A DNA stretch of 64,000 nucleotides from Saccharothrix sp. HUAS TT1 (GTDB lineage Bacteria > Actinomycetota > Actinomycetes > Mycobacteriales > Pseudonocardiaceae). The first letter of the stretch is position 1. Each line of letters begins with the position of its first letter. Where the stretch lies: NCBI RefSeq assembly GCF_040744945.1, contig NZ_CP160453.1, positions 2,356,001 through 2,420,000 of the forward strand, written 5' to 3'. Below are positions 8,902-19,179 of the stretch, one piece after another. The notes under the pieces were generated by a model. It was not told the DNA's origin and searched no databases. It saw only the letters and a program-made list of their open reading frames with translations. Position numbers and translations under genes: made by a program.

Positions 8902-8905
8902 GGGG

Positions 8906-10123
8906 ATGACTGTGGACCTGCTGCACAACGCGGTGCGGGCGTACGCGTGGGGATCGCGCACCGCCATCGCCGAGCTGCTCGGGAAGGAGGTGCCGACGCC
9001 GCACCCCGAGGCCGAGCTGTGGATGGGCGCCCACCCGGGCGACCCGTCGCGGGTGGTGGGAGCGGACGGCCGGGCGCGGTCGCTGCTCGAACTGCTCGCC
9101 GACGACCCGGACGGCCAGCTGGGCTCCCGGCACGCCGACCGCTGGGGCAGCAGGCTCCCGTTCCTGCTCAAGGTGCTGGCCGCGGACGAGCCGCTGAGCC
9201 TGCAGGCGCACCCGTCGGCCGAGCAGGCCGCGAACGGGTTCGCCGCCGAGGACGCGGCGGGCGTGCCGATGGACTCGCCGATCCGCAACTACAAGGACCC
9301 CTCCGCGAAGCCGGAGCTGGTCTGCGCGCTGACCGAGTTCCACGCGCTGGCGGGGTTCCGGGCGCCCGAGCGCTCGGTGGCGCTGCTGCGCTCGCTGGAC
9401 GCGCCGGACTTCGCGCCGTACACCGAGCTGCTGGCCGCCCAGCCGGACGGCAACGGCCTGCGCGCGCTGTTCACCACGCTGATCACGCTGCCGCAGACCG
9501 CGCTGGACATGCTCCTGCCGCAGGTGCTGGACGCGTGCGTGCTGCACGTCAAGGAGCGCGGCGAGTTCGACCTGGAGTGCCGGACGGTCCTGGAACTGGG
9601 CGAGGCGTACCCCGGTGACGCGGGCGTGCTGGCCGCGCTGCTGCTCAACCGGCTGGTGCTGCGGCCGGGCGAGGCGATCTACCTGCCCGCCGGCAACCTG
9701 CACGCGTACCTGCACGGCACCGGCGTGGAGATCCTGGCGAACTCGGACAACGTGCTGCGCTGCGGGCTGACGCCCAAGCACGTCGACGTGCCCGAGCTGA
9801 TGCGGGTGCTGGACTTCCAGTGCGGCGACATGCCCGTGCAGACCGGGGTGGAGACGTCGCCGGGGCTGTGGTCGTACCGGACGCCGTGCCCGGAGTTCGA
9901 GCTGTCGCGGCTGGAGGTGGGGCCGTCGACGTCGGTCCGGGTGGACCACAGCGGCCCGCAGATCCTGCTCTGCACGCGCGGCCGGGCGCGATTGGCCACC
10001 GGCGGCGAGTCGATCGAGCTGACCCGGGGCCAGTCCGTGTGGCTGCCCGCGCGCGACCCCGAGGTTTTCGTCACCGCGGAGGTTGACACCCAGCTTTTCC
10101 GGGCTACCCCCGGCGTTGAGTAG
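8906..10123 (+). CDS. manA: Mannose-6-phosphate isomerase, class I
   Basis: It converts fructose-6-phosphate to mannose-6-phosphate, the entry step to GDP-mannose, and hands its product to ManB in the same operon. The cupin zinc ligands are visible in LSLQAHPSAEQA (Gln, His), KPELVCALTEF (Glu) and GNLHAYLHGTGVEI (His). The 405-residue length fits class I enzymes. ATG at 8906 lies four bases after the previous stop with GAGGGG abutting it; GTG at 8912, two codons on, has better spacing and is a plausible alternative. The pathway is complete here except for the GDP-mannose pyrophosphorylase. Confidence 0.95.
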   Translation: MTVDLLHNAVRAYAWGSRTAIAELLGKEVPTPHPEAELWMGAHPGDPSRVVGADGRARSLLELLADDPDGQLGSRHADRWGSRLPFLLKVLAADEPLSLQAHPSAEQAANGFAAEDAAGVPMDSPIRNYKDPSAKPELVCALTEFHALAGFRAPERSVALLRSLDAPDFAPYTELLAAQPDGNGLRALFTTLITLPQTALDMLLPQVLDACVLHVKERGEFDLECRTVLELGEAYPGDAGVLAALLLNRLVLRPGEAIYLPAGNLHAYLHGTGVEILANSDNVLRCGLTPKHVDVPELMRVLDFQCGDMPVQTGVETSPGLWSYRTPCPEFELSRLEVGPSTSVRVDHSGPQILLCTRGRARLATGGESIELTRGQSVWLPARDPEVFVTAEVDTQLFRATPGVE

Positions 10124-10166
10124 GGTCACACCGACAAATCGGACCTGGGTGTAGTAGGGAGCAACC

Positions 10167-11087
10167 GTGTCAGCAGGGGGCGGGACCAAGGCGATCATCG
10201 CCGCACTGGTGGCCAACGCCGGGATCGCCGTGGCCAAGTTCGTCGGCTTCCTGATCACCGGGTCGTCGTCGATGCTCGCCGAGTCGGTGCACTCGGTGGC
10301 GGACACGTCCAACCAGGGGCTGTTGCTGCTGGGGCAGAAGACCGCCCGGCGCAAGGCCACGTTGAACCACCCGTTCGGGTTTGGTCGGGACCGGTACTTC
10401 TACTCGTTCATCGTGGCGCTGATGCTGTTCAGCCTCGGCTCGGTGTTCGCCCTGTACGAGGGCATCCACAAGCTGGAGGCGCACGAGAAGCTGAGCAGCC
10501 CGATGGTCGCGGTGATCATCCTGGTCGTCGCGATCGGCCTGGAGACCTACAGCTTCCGCACCGCGATCGTGGAGTCGAAGGCGGTCAAGGGTGACGCCAC
10601 GTGGTGGCAGTTCATCCGGCAGTCGAAGGTGCCGGAGCTGCCGGTCGTGCTGCTGGAGGACGCGGGCGCGCTGTTCGGCCTGGTCCTGGCGCTGATGGGC
10701 GTGGGGCTGTCGACGTTGACCGGCGACCCGGTGTGGGACGCCATCGGCACGATCTGCATCGGCGTGCTGCTCGGCGTGATCGCGGTCATCCTGATCGTGG
10801 AGATGAAGTCGCTGCTGATCGGCGAGGGCGCGGCGGCCGCGGAGCTGGACGTGATCGTGGACGAGCTGGCGGCGGGCAAGGTGCAGCGCGTCATCCACAT
10901 CCGGACCCAGTACATCGGGCCGGACGAGCTGCTGGTGGCGGCGAAGATCGCGCTGAACCCGGGGCTGACGGTGACCGAGGTGGCCGAGGCCATCGACAAC
11001 GCGGAGCAGCGGGTCCGGAACAAGGTGCCGGCGGCGCGGCTGATCTACCTGGAGCCCGACCTGGACCGGTCGCAGGCCAAGTCATAA
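10167..11087 (+). CDS. Cation diffusion facilitator (CDF) family transporter
   Basis: A 306-residue inner-membrane divalent-metal/proton antiporter with six predicted helices and a C-terminal cytoplasmic domain. The first helix pair carries MLAESVHSVADTSNQG, where the H-x3-D of transport site A is visible. In the fifth helix the partner site reads LLEDAGALFG rather than the usual HD, the Mn/Fe-leaning or degenerate variant seen in the actinobacterial members beside manA. The conserved NHPFGFGRDRYFYSF loop is present. Start: GTG at 10167 with GGGAG six bases upstream. It probably exports Zn, Mn or Fe; metal choice cannot be settled by eye. Confidence 0.88.
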   Translation: MSAGGGTKAIIAALVANAGIAVAKFVGFLITGSSSMLAESVHSVADTSNQGLLLLGQKTARRKATLNHPFGFGRDRYFYSFIVALMLFSLGSVFALYEGIHKLEAHEKLSSPMVAVIILVVAIGLETYSFRTAIVESKAVKGDATWWQFIRQSKVPELPVVLLEDAGALFGLVLALMGVGLSTLTGDPVWDAIGTICIGVLLGVIAVILIVEMKSLLIGEGAAAAELDVIVDELAAGKVQRVIHIRTQYIGPDELLVAAKIALNPGLTVTEVAEAIDNAEQRVRNKVPAARLIYLEPDLDRSQAKS

Positions 11088-11155
11088 CCCCTCGGCGAGC
11101 ACCCGCTCGCCCTTCGTCGCGCACCGGTTCGGGCACGCCCGGCACGCCCGGAACG

Positions 11156-12676
11156 CTACGGAACCTCGTCGGGCTTCACCACGGGCTCGGCGGTGGCCCC
11201 CTTCTTGCCCAGCAGCGAGTGCCGTCGGCTGTAGGCGAAGTAGACGACCACGCCCAGGGCCATCCACACCAGGAACCGCACCCACGTCAGCGCGGTCAGG
11301 TTCAGCATCAGCCACAGGCACGCCAGGATCGCCAGCACCGGGACCACCGGGACCCACGGCACGCGGAAGCCGCGCGGCAGGTCGGGGCGGGTCTTGCGGA
11401 GCACCAGCACGCCCGCCGACACCAGGATGAACGCGAACAGCGTGCCGACGTTCACCATCTCCTCCAGCTTGCCCGCCGGGAAGAAGCCCGCCGCGACGGC
11501 GACCAGCACGCCGATGACCACGGTGATCCGGACCGGCGTGCCGTGCTTGCCGGTCCGCGCCAGGCCGCGCGGCAGCAGGCCGTCGCGCGACATCGCGAAC
11601 AGCACCCGCGACTGGCCCAGCATCAGCACCATCACGACGGTGGTCAGGCCGGCCAGCGCGCCGACCGAGATGACCGTGGCCGCCCAGTCGACGCCGTTGG
11701 CCGAGAACGCCGTGGCCAGCGTCGCCCGCGTGCCGTCGGGCTGGGTCTTGAGCTGGTCGTAGGGCACCATGCCGGTGATCACCAGCGACACCGCGACGTA
11801 CAGCACGGTCACGATCGCCAGCGACCCGAGGATGCCGCGCGGCACGGCGCGCTGCGGGTCCTTGGTCTCCTCGGCGGTCGTGGCGACCACGTCGAAGCCG
11901 ATGAACGCGAAGAACACCAGCGACGCGGCGGCCAGCAGCCCGAGCACGCCGTACGTGCTGCCCTCGAAGCCGGTGGCCAGCGAGAACAGCGACTGCTCCA
12001 GCCCGGAGCCGGTGGCGCCACCGGTCTCGGCGGGCGGGACGTACGGGCTGTAGTTCGCCGCCTTCACGTACCCGATGCCGAGCACGACCACGAGCAGCAC
12101 CACGGCCACCTTCACCGCCGTGATCACCGCGCTGACCCGCGACGACAGCTTCGTGCCGACCACCAGCAGCACCGTCAGCGCGGCGACGAGCAGCAGCGAG
12201 CCCCAGTCGACGTCCACCCCGCCGACCGCCGCGGTGGTCGGCACCTCGACGCCGAGCTGCCCGAGCACCACCTGCAGGTACTGCGACCAGCCCTTGGCCA
12301 CCGCCGCCGCGCCGACCGCGAACTCCAGCACCAGGTCCCAGCCGATGATCCAGGCCGCGAACTCGCCGAACGTCGCGTAGGAGAACGTGTACGCACTGCC
12401 CGCCACGGGCACCGTCGACGCGAACTCGGCGTAGCACAGCGCGGCCAGCGCGCACGCCACCGCCGCCAGCACGAACGCCAGCGACACCGACGGCCCGGCC
12501 AGGTTGCCCGCGGTGGACGCGGTCAACGTGAAGATGCCCGCGCCGATCACCACCGCGACGCCGAACACCGTCAGGTCCCACGCGGTGAGGTCCTTGCGCA
12601 GCCTGGTGCCCGGCTCGTCGGTGTCCGCGATCGACTGCTCGATCGACTTCGTGCGCCACAACCCGTTCCCCGGCAC
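11156..12676 (-). CDS. APC-family amino-acid permease
   Basis: A cationic-amino-acid-transporter-like permease of 506 residues with about twelve transmembrane segments. The first helix carries FGVAVVIGAGIFTLTAS, the GxGIF substrate-contact motif of APC transporters, after an N-terminal amphipathic segment. Later, FAFIGFDVVATTAEETKDPQRAVP is the signature loop of the YfnA/CAT branch. Start: GTG at 12676 with AGGAGG eight bases upstream, an excellent site. It is divergent from the GlmL-like gene, with about 80 bases between them. Substrate is inferred only as an amino acid; M. tuberculosis has an APC transporter (Rv3253c) at the corresponding place. Confidence 0.92.
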   Translation of the reverse strand: MPGNGLWRTKSIEQSIADTDEPGTRLRKDLTAWDLTVFGVAVVIGAGIFTLTASTAGNLAGPSVSLAFVLAAVACALAALCYAEFASTVPVAGSAYTFSYATFGEFAAWIIGWDLVLEFAVGAAAVAKGWSQYLQVVLGQLGVEVPTTAAVGGVDVDWGSLLLVAALTVLLVVGTKLSSRVSAVITAVKVAVVLLVVVLGIGYVKAANYSPYVPPAETGGATGSGLEQSLFSLATGFEGSTYGVLGLLAAASLVFFAFIGFDVVATTAEETKDPQRAVPRGILGSLAIVTVLYVAVSLVITGMVPYDQLKTQPDGTRATLATAFSANGVDWAATVISVGALAGLTTVVMVLMLGQSRVLFAMSRDGLLPRGLARTGKHGTPVRITVVIGVLVAVAAGFFPAGKLEEMVNVGTLFAFILVSAGVLVLRKTRPDLPRGFRVPWVPVVPVLAILACLWLMLNLTALTWVRFLVWMALGVVVYFAYSRRHSLLGKKGATAEPVVKPDEVP

Positions 12677-12757
12677 GGTCTTCGCCTCCTGTGCTCGACT
12701 GGTCCGTTCAGCGTAGAGGTGGGTGCCGACGTTCGGCGGCACCGGTAGTTTGCCCGC

Positions 12758-14110
12758 ATGACCGTGCTGTGCCTGGACATCGGCTCGACGTGGACCAAGG
12801 GCTCCCTCGTGTCGCCCGCCGGCGACCTGCTCGGCACCGCACAGCACACGACTACCCCGCCGGAGGTGCTTCGAGGCATCGATTCCGTGGCGGGGGAGCT
12901 CGGCCCGGCCGAGCAGGTCCTGGCGTGCTCGTCGGCGGGTGGCGGGCTGCGGCTCGCGGTGGTGGGTCAGGAGCGGCTGATCAGCGCCGAGGCCGGCTAC
13001 CGGGTGGCGCTGTCGGCGGGCGCGAAGGTGGTGCACGTGTCGACCGGCCCGCTCGACGGCGCGGGCGTCCGGGCCCTGCGCGCGGCGAAGCCCGACCTGG
13101 TGCTGCTGGTCGGCGGCACGGACGGCGGTGACGCGTCGGTGCTGCTGCACAACGCCCGCAGGCTCGGCGCGAACCGGATCGCCTGCCCGGTCGTGCTCGC
13201 GGGCAACGCCGACGCCCAGCCGGAGGCGGCGGAACTCCTCCGCGGCCGGACGGTCGTGCGGACGGCCAACGTGCTGCCGGACGTCGGCGAGCTCGCGCCG
13301 GGACCGGCCCGCGCGGCGATCCGCGAGGTGTTCCTGGAGCACGTGATCGGCGGCAAGGGCCTGTCCCGGGGCCGGCGGTTCCGCGGGCTCGTGCGCGCGG
13401 TGACGCCGGACGCCGTGCTGCGGGGCGTGTCCCGGCTGGCGATGCGGGACCGGGAGGGCGCGGTGCTGGTCGTGGACGTCGGCGGCGCGACCACGGACGT
13501 GTACTCGGCGGTGTCCACTGTGGAGGGGACGGGCCGGGCCGTGGCGCTGCCGCCGGACCGCCGCACGGTCGAGGGCGACCTGGGGATGCGCTGGTCCGCG
13601 CCCGGCGTGGTGGCCGAGGCGGTCGCCGAGAAGCTGGTGGACCGGGCCGAGGCCGCGGTGCTGCGGGCGGAGGCGGACGCGCGGGCCGCCGACGTGACCT
13701 GGCTGCCCGACGACCCGGCGGTCGACCTCAGGCTCGCGGCGCTCGCCGCCGTGCTGGCGATCCGCCGCCACCTCCGGCTGGTCGACGGTCGGCTGGGCCC
13801 GCGCGGCGCGGGCCTGCTCGTGCTGTCCGGCGGTGTGTTCCGGCACGCCGCGTCCACCGCGGACGTGGAACGGGTGTTGCTCGCCGACCCCGTGCTGCGC
13901 CCGTTCCTGCGCACCGCCGACATCGCGGTCGACCGCGACTACGCGCTGGCCCCGGCCGGCCTGCTCGCCGGGATCGGCCGCCCGGAAGCGGCCGACCGCC
14001 TGCTCACTTCGGTTCTGGCTCCGGCGACGGCGTCGGGAACGGAGCCGGTGACGGAGCCGGGGGCCGGGACGGCGGCGACGGGGACCACGACGGCGCCTGG
14101 CGCGCGATAG
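12758..14110 (+). CDS. GlmL/MutL-family ASKHA ATPase (glutamate mutase L-like)
   Basis: The 450-residue protein has the actin/Hsp70-like ATPase fold: phosphate-1 loop VLCLDIGSTWTKGSL, phosphate-2 loop VLVVDVGGATTDVYSA, and a C-terminal adenosine-site segment LLVLSGGVFRHAA. GlmL/MutL proteins are encoded with the two subunits of adenosylcobalamin-dependent glutamate mutase and are thought to reactivate it. No mutase subunits (GlmS/GlmE) lie nearby, so it is an orphan and may serve another B12 enzyme. The last 30 residues are Thr/Gly/Pro-rich and overlap the convergent membrane hydrolase gene by 107 bases; the conserved fold ends before this tail. Confidence 0.8.
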   Translation: MTVLCLDIGSTWTKGSLVSPAGDLLGTAQHTTTPPEVLRGIDSVAGELGPAEQVLACSSAGGGLRLAVVGQERLISAEAGYRVALSAGAKVVHVSTGPLDGAGVRALRAAKPDLVLLVGGTDGGDASVLLHNARRLGANRIACPVVLAGNADAQPEAAELLRGRTVVRTANVLPDVGELAPGPARAAIREVFLEHVIGGKGLSRGRRFRGLVRAVTPDAVLRGVSRLAMRDREGAVLVVDVGGATTDVYSAVSTVEGTGRAVALPPDRRTVEGDLGMRWSAPGVVAEAVAEKLVDRAEAAVLRAEADARAADVTWLPDDPAVDLRLAALAAVLAIRRHLRLVDGRLGPRGAGLLVLSGGVFRHAASTADVERVLLADPVLRPFLRTADIAVDRDYALAPAGLLAGIGRPEAADRLLTSVLAPATASGTEPVTEPGAGTAATGTTTAPGAR

Positions 14111-16442
14111 GCAGCACCGGCTTCGGCGGCTCCGCCGTCTCCAACCCGGCCGCGATCGCGACCGCCCGGTCCCACTCGGGGTCGGAGGTGTAGTCCGCGT
14201 GCCGGTTCACGCCCGGCGCCCACCGCCGCCCCGGGAACGGGCCGCGCTGCGGGTCCGGCAGCCAGTGGTCGCCGCCGAGCACCAGGGCGCCGGTCGGCCC
14301 GCGCAGCGCCGGCGGCAGCGCGCCCGACGTGCCGTCCGGCCGGAAGCCCGCGCCGAGCAGCATCCCGTCGAACACCTGCCGGTTCCACGTCGTCACCGCG
14401 CCGCCCAACGCGTCCGTGCCCCGGCACAGCGCGCGCCACCGCCCGGCCAGCCCACCGGCCAGCGTCGCCAGCGAGGTGTGCGGCACGACCGCCGGGAACG
14501 CCCGCGGGTACGCCCACTGCAACTGCGAACCGGCCGTGACCAGGCCCAACCGCTCGGCCTCGTGCTCGGGCAACTCCTCCAGCAGCCGGGCCGCCGCCAC
14601 CGCCGCGAGCAGGCTGCCCTGGCTGTGCCCGGCCAGCACCACCCTGGTGCCGGGCTCGGCCAGGTGCTCGCGCACCCGCGCCACCAGCTCCGGCACCACC
14701 TTCAACGCGTAGCACGGCGGCACCACGGGGTGCGCCTCGCGCGGCCAGAACGCGGCCAGGTCGGCCAGCACGCCGACCTGCCGCGCCTTGTCCGGCCGCC
14801 GCGCCGCCAGGTACACCGCCCGCAGCAGGGACAGCGCCAGCACGGCCAGCACGACCACCCCGAACCCGCTGACCGGGCCCGTCCACGTCGGCGGCTCGAC
14901 CCCGCGCAGCCGCAGGAACGCCGCCGGCACCGCGCCGACCGCCGGCACCGACGACGCGACCAGCACCACGTGGTGGCTGTGCCGCCGCTGCCACCGCGCC
15001 CACCACCACGCCCGCGCGGCGTGCTTCACGTCACGCGCGCGTCCCGCGTGCAGCAGGGCCGCCTCGCGGGCCCAGTCCTTGTCCCGCCGCAGGGAGCTCC
15101 ACCGCACCATCCCGGTGGCCGCCGCCATCGCCACCCCGGCCAGGAACGCCAGCACCCCGGCCACGCCCCACAGCAGCGCGAGGTACTTGTAGCCGTCCGG
15201 CAGGTCGCCGTGCCCGAGCACCTGCTCCGCGGTCAGCGCCACCCCCGCGCCGAACCCGCCGCCGAGCAGCGCGGCCAGCGCCACCACCGGCGCGGCCATC
15301 CAGCCGCCGGCCCACGGCCGCAGGTCGCGCGGCTGCGCCGACCAGGTGCGCCGGGCCAGCAGCGCGGCGGGCACGAGCAGAACCGCGATCAGCACGCACA
15401 CCAGCGCCACCAGCGCGGCCACCATCTGCACGGCCAGGTCCGCGCCCGGCAGCGGCGCGGGCAGGTGGACCAGCAGCGCGGCGGTCACCGGCAGCGACAG
15501 CCACGCCGTGGTCTGCAGCACCCGCCGCGGCCCGCGCCCCAGCGCCGCCCGCAGCCACCGCCCGCCCCGGTGCGGCGCGCCGCCCGTCGGGTCGTCCAGC
15601 AGCATCGCGCCGAGCGCGGCCACCCCGACCAGCGCCACGCCCAGCACCCAGCACGCCGTGATGGCGAACCCGTGCCAGCCCGGCGCGACCAGGGGGCTGA
15701 GCGGTCCGCCCAGCGCGACCACCACCGCCGTGCCCAGGGCCGCGACGACGTGCAGCACGCGCAACGCGGGCGTGTCCGGGTCGGTGGCCACGTGCGCGCC
15801 GGGCAGCCCGCTGCGCCCGCCCTCGGCCGCGGGCGCCTCCTGGCGCTCGATCCGCCAGTCCACACTGGACATCCTCTGGAGCACCAGCACGGCCAGCGCG
15901 ATCGGCGTGAGGCCGATCAGGGCGCGCACCCACGGCGTCGTGTTCAGCCAGGAGGGCCCCCACAGGCACGCCGAGCCGGGCGCGAGGCACTGGGCGGCGA
16001 CCAGGTCCAGGCTGATCACGGCCAGCTGGGCGACCAGCAGCACGGTCAGCAGCAGCGCCGCGAGCCGCAGCAACGCGCGCAGCGCGATCCCGAGCAGGTG
16101 CGCGGGCGCCGACCCGGTCGGCACCGGCGGCAGCATCCAGTGCGCCACGTTGGCCAGCGAGAACGGGAACAGCAGCGCCCACGTCGCCTTGGCCCAGCCG
16201 CCCGAGGTCATGCGGCCCCAGACGTAGCCCTCGACCACCCTGGTCACCGGGCGGCCCGCGGCCTGGAGCACCGGGCCGGGCGCGGGTCTGCGGAGCCGGT
16301 CGGCGGGCCGGACGACGCGGCCGAGCCCGTCGCCCGCCACGTCCACCGCCGCCACGGCGTCGACCAGCGACTGCGGGGTGGTGCCCTGGACACCGTGCAC
16401 CCGCAGTTCGACCACCCGTGTGTCCGGGCCGGGAATCAGCAC
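14004..16442 (-). CDS. Multi-pass membrane protein with alpha/beta-hydrolase domain
   Basis: This protein of about 812 residues starts with a soluble segment (VVELRVHGVQGTTPQSLVDA), continues with roughly ten hydrophobic helices over residues 80-500, and ends with a soluble alpha/beta-hydrolase-like domain. That domain contains RVVLAGHSQGSLLAAVAAA, a clear GxSxG nucleophile elbow. The C-terminal 30 residues are Pro/Ser-rich. GTG at 16442 has GGGAGG four bases upstream; an ATG at 16485-16487 is a weaker alternative. An esterase or lipase activity on a membrane-proximal substrate is possible, but the HVHGV-like N-terminus also occurs in uncharacterised actinobacterial proteins. It is not in an evident operon; the sahH gene is divergent. 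Confidence 0.75.
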   Translation of the reverse strand: MLIPGPDTRVVELRVHGVQGTTPQSLVDAVAAVDVAGDGLGRVVRPADRLRRPAPGPVLQAAGRPVTRVVEGYVWGRMTSGGWAKATWALLFPFSLANVAHWMLPPVPTGSAPAHLLGIALRALLRLAALLLTVLLVAQLAVISLDLVAAQCLAPGSACLWGPSWLNTTPWVRALIGLTPIALAVLVLQRMSSVDWRIERQEAPAAEGGRSGLPGAHVATDPDTPALRVLHVVAALGTAVVVALGGPLSPLVAPGWHGFAITACWVLGVALVGVAALGAMLLDDPTGGAPHRGGRWLRAALGRGPRRVLQTTAWLSLPVTAALLVHLPAPLPGADLAVQMVAALVALVCVLIAVLLVPAALLARRTWSAQPRDLRPWAGGWMAAPVVALAALLGGGFGAGVALTAEQVLGHGDLPDGYKYLALLWGVAGVLAFLAGVAMAAATGMVRWSSLRRDKDWAREAALLHAGRARDVKHAARAWWWARWQRRHSHHVVLVASSVPAVGAVPAAFLRLRGVEPPTWTGPVSGFGVVVLAVLALSLLRAVYLAARRPDKARQVGVLADLAAFWPREAHPVVPPCYALKVVPELVARVREHLAEPGTRVVLAGHSQGSLLAAVAAARLLEELPEHEAERLGLVTAGSQLQWAYPRAFPAVVPHTSLATLAGGLAGRWRALCRGTDALGGAVTTWNRQVFDGMLLGAGFRPDGTSGALPPALRGPTGALVLGGDHWLPDPQRGPFPGRRWAPGVNRHADYTSDPEWDRAVAIAAGLETAEPPKPVLPIARQAPSWSPSPPSRPPAPSPAPFPTPSPEPEPK

Positions 16443-16572
16443 AGATCCTCCCGCGAACCTCGCGCCAGCCTCGCCATACTGGTCCATCGGTGCGCAGTTG
16501 CCGCCGACCTCCGTGACCCGGCGTGGCGGGCGGTAGTGTCGGGACGTCCTACCCGATATGGAGGAACCCGCG

Positions 16573-18036
<1,464 letters not shown>

Positions 18037-18041
18037 GACCG

Positions 18042-18084
18042 GGTCCCCCTCCGTCAGGTCCTCCCGACCTGCCGGAGGGGGTCC
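18042..18084. terminator. Bidirectional hairpin terminator between sahH and convergent regulator
   Basis: A long, nearly perfect inverted repeat: arms beginning GGTCCCCCTCCG and ending CGGAGGGGGTCC around a short CTCC loop, about 19 base pairs with two mismatches. There is no T-run, as is usual in very GC-rich actinobacteria. It lies five bases after the sahH stop and six bases beyond the stop of the opposite gene, so it can serve both. Confidence 0.8.
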
Positions 18085-18090
18085 ACCGGC

Positions 18091-19038
18091 TCAGGTCCAC
18101 TCGACGCCGATGCCCGCGACGCCGGGACCGACGTCCTCGAAGTAGGCGCTGGCGAACCCGCCCAGCCCGCACACCAGCTCCTCCAGGTCGATCGGCGCCG
18201 GTTCGGCGTCCACCCGGAACTGCTTGGTGCACCGGGCGGGCAGGGCGCGCCGGTTGAACGCCAGCTGCACCAGGTAGCCGCGGCACGGTTCGCGGAACGC
18301 GCGGCGGTGACCGGGGGTCGGCCCGCCCGTGTCGTCCACCACGGTGAAGCTGAACACGTGCTCCTCGCCCTCGGCGAGCCTGCGGTCGAACAGCAGCTCG
18401 AACGCCAGCCCGCGGGTGGTCAGCTGCCGGCGCAGCCGCCCGAGCCGGCAGCCCTCGCCCGGCCGCACGAGCGCGTTGTCGATCAGGCAGCCCTCGTCGC
18501 CCTGGTGCACGGCCAGGAACCGGTCCGGCCCGGCCTTCGCCGCCCGGACCACCATCCGGGTGCTGATCGACCGCTGCTCGCGCTCCGGACCGATGTGCAC
18601 GGTGTCGTGCACGGACAGCACCTCGATGTCGGAGTTCGCGCCGACGTCGGCCACCGCCTCGAACTCCGACAGCACCGGCGCGGGCGACACCCAGCCGCCC
18701 GGCCTGGTCGGGCGGGGCGGCGGCCGGTTGCCGACCAGCGCCACCAGCGACTCCGGCGGCAGCTCGAGCACCGCCTCCAACGCCCGGACGGTGGCGATGG
18801 CGCGGGGCACTTCGGGGTGCCGCAGCCCGCGCTGCCAGTAGCTGAGGGTGGACTGCCCGACCTGCACGCCCAGCTGCTCCAGGTGCGCGCGCAGCCTGGC
18901 CAGCGACAGGCCCCGGTGCGCGATGGCGTCGTGCAGGGCCCGGTGGAACGGTCCGTAGCGCAGTGTCTCGGCGAGCGCGCCGGGCAGGTGGCGCCCCGGC
19001 TCGTCCACCGGTCTGGCGTGCCCGGAATCCGCGGTCAC
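18091..19038 (-). CDS. Helix-turn-helix (XRE-like) DNA-binding protein
   Basis: The 315-residue protein has an N-terminal XRE-like helix-turn-helix around residues 30-80 (LSLARLRAHLEQLG, then QSTLSYWQRGLRHPEVPR) and a C-terminal beta-rich domain of about 190 residues. The latter contains SVHDTVHIGPEREQRSISTRMVVRA and FNRRALPARCTKQF. No known ligand-binding family is recognised. Start: GTG at 19038 with a GAAAGGG upstream. It is convergent with sahH and divergent from tmk. It may be a single-gene regulator of itself or of the tmk-mtrA promoter region, which is only an inference from position. Confidence 0.7.
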   Translation of the reverse strand: MTADSGHARPVDEPGRHLPGALAETLRYGPFHRALHDAIAHRGLSLARLRAHLEQLGVQVGQSTLSYWQRGLRHPEVPRAIATVRALEAVLELPPESLVALVGNRPPPRPTRPGGWVSPAPVLSEFEAVADVGANSDIEVLSVHDTVHIGPEREQRSISTRMVVRAAKAGPDRFLAVHQGDEGCLIDNALVRPGEGCRLGRLRRQLTTRGLAFELLFDRRLAEGEEHVFSFTVVDDTGGPTPGHRRAFREPCRGYLVQLAFNRRALPARCTKQFRVDAEPAPIDLEELVCGLGGFASAYFEDVGPGVAGIGVEWT

Positions 19039-19179
19039 CGCGGCACCACCCTTTCGCGCAACCGGAAATGGGGTTCACCGTAGTCACTCAATCTGGTGAC
19101 GCAAAGGATCTCTCTTCACCCGACTGGGCGATCTGGTGCGGCCGATCGTGAGCGGAGGGTGCCCCTTAGGGTGTGCTTC

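Noticed and set aside
11088..11155. Possible terminator after the CDF gene
   Set aside because: GGCACGCCCGGCACGCCCGG is a direct, not inverted, repeat; no stable hairpin could be drawn.
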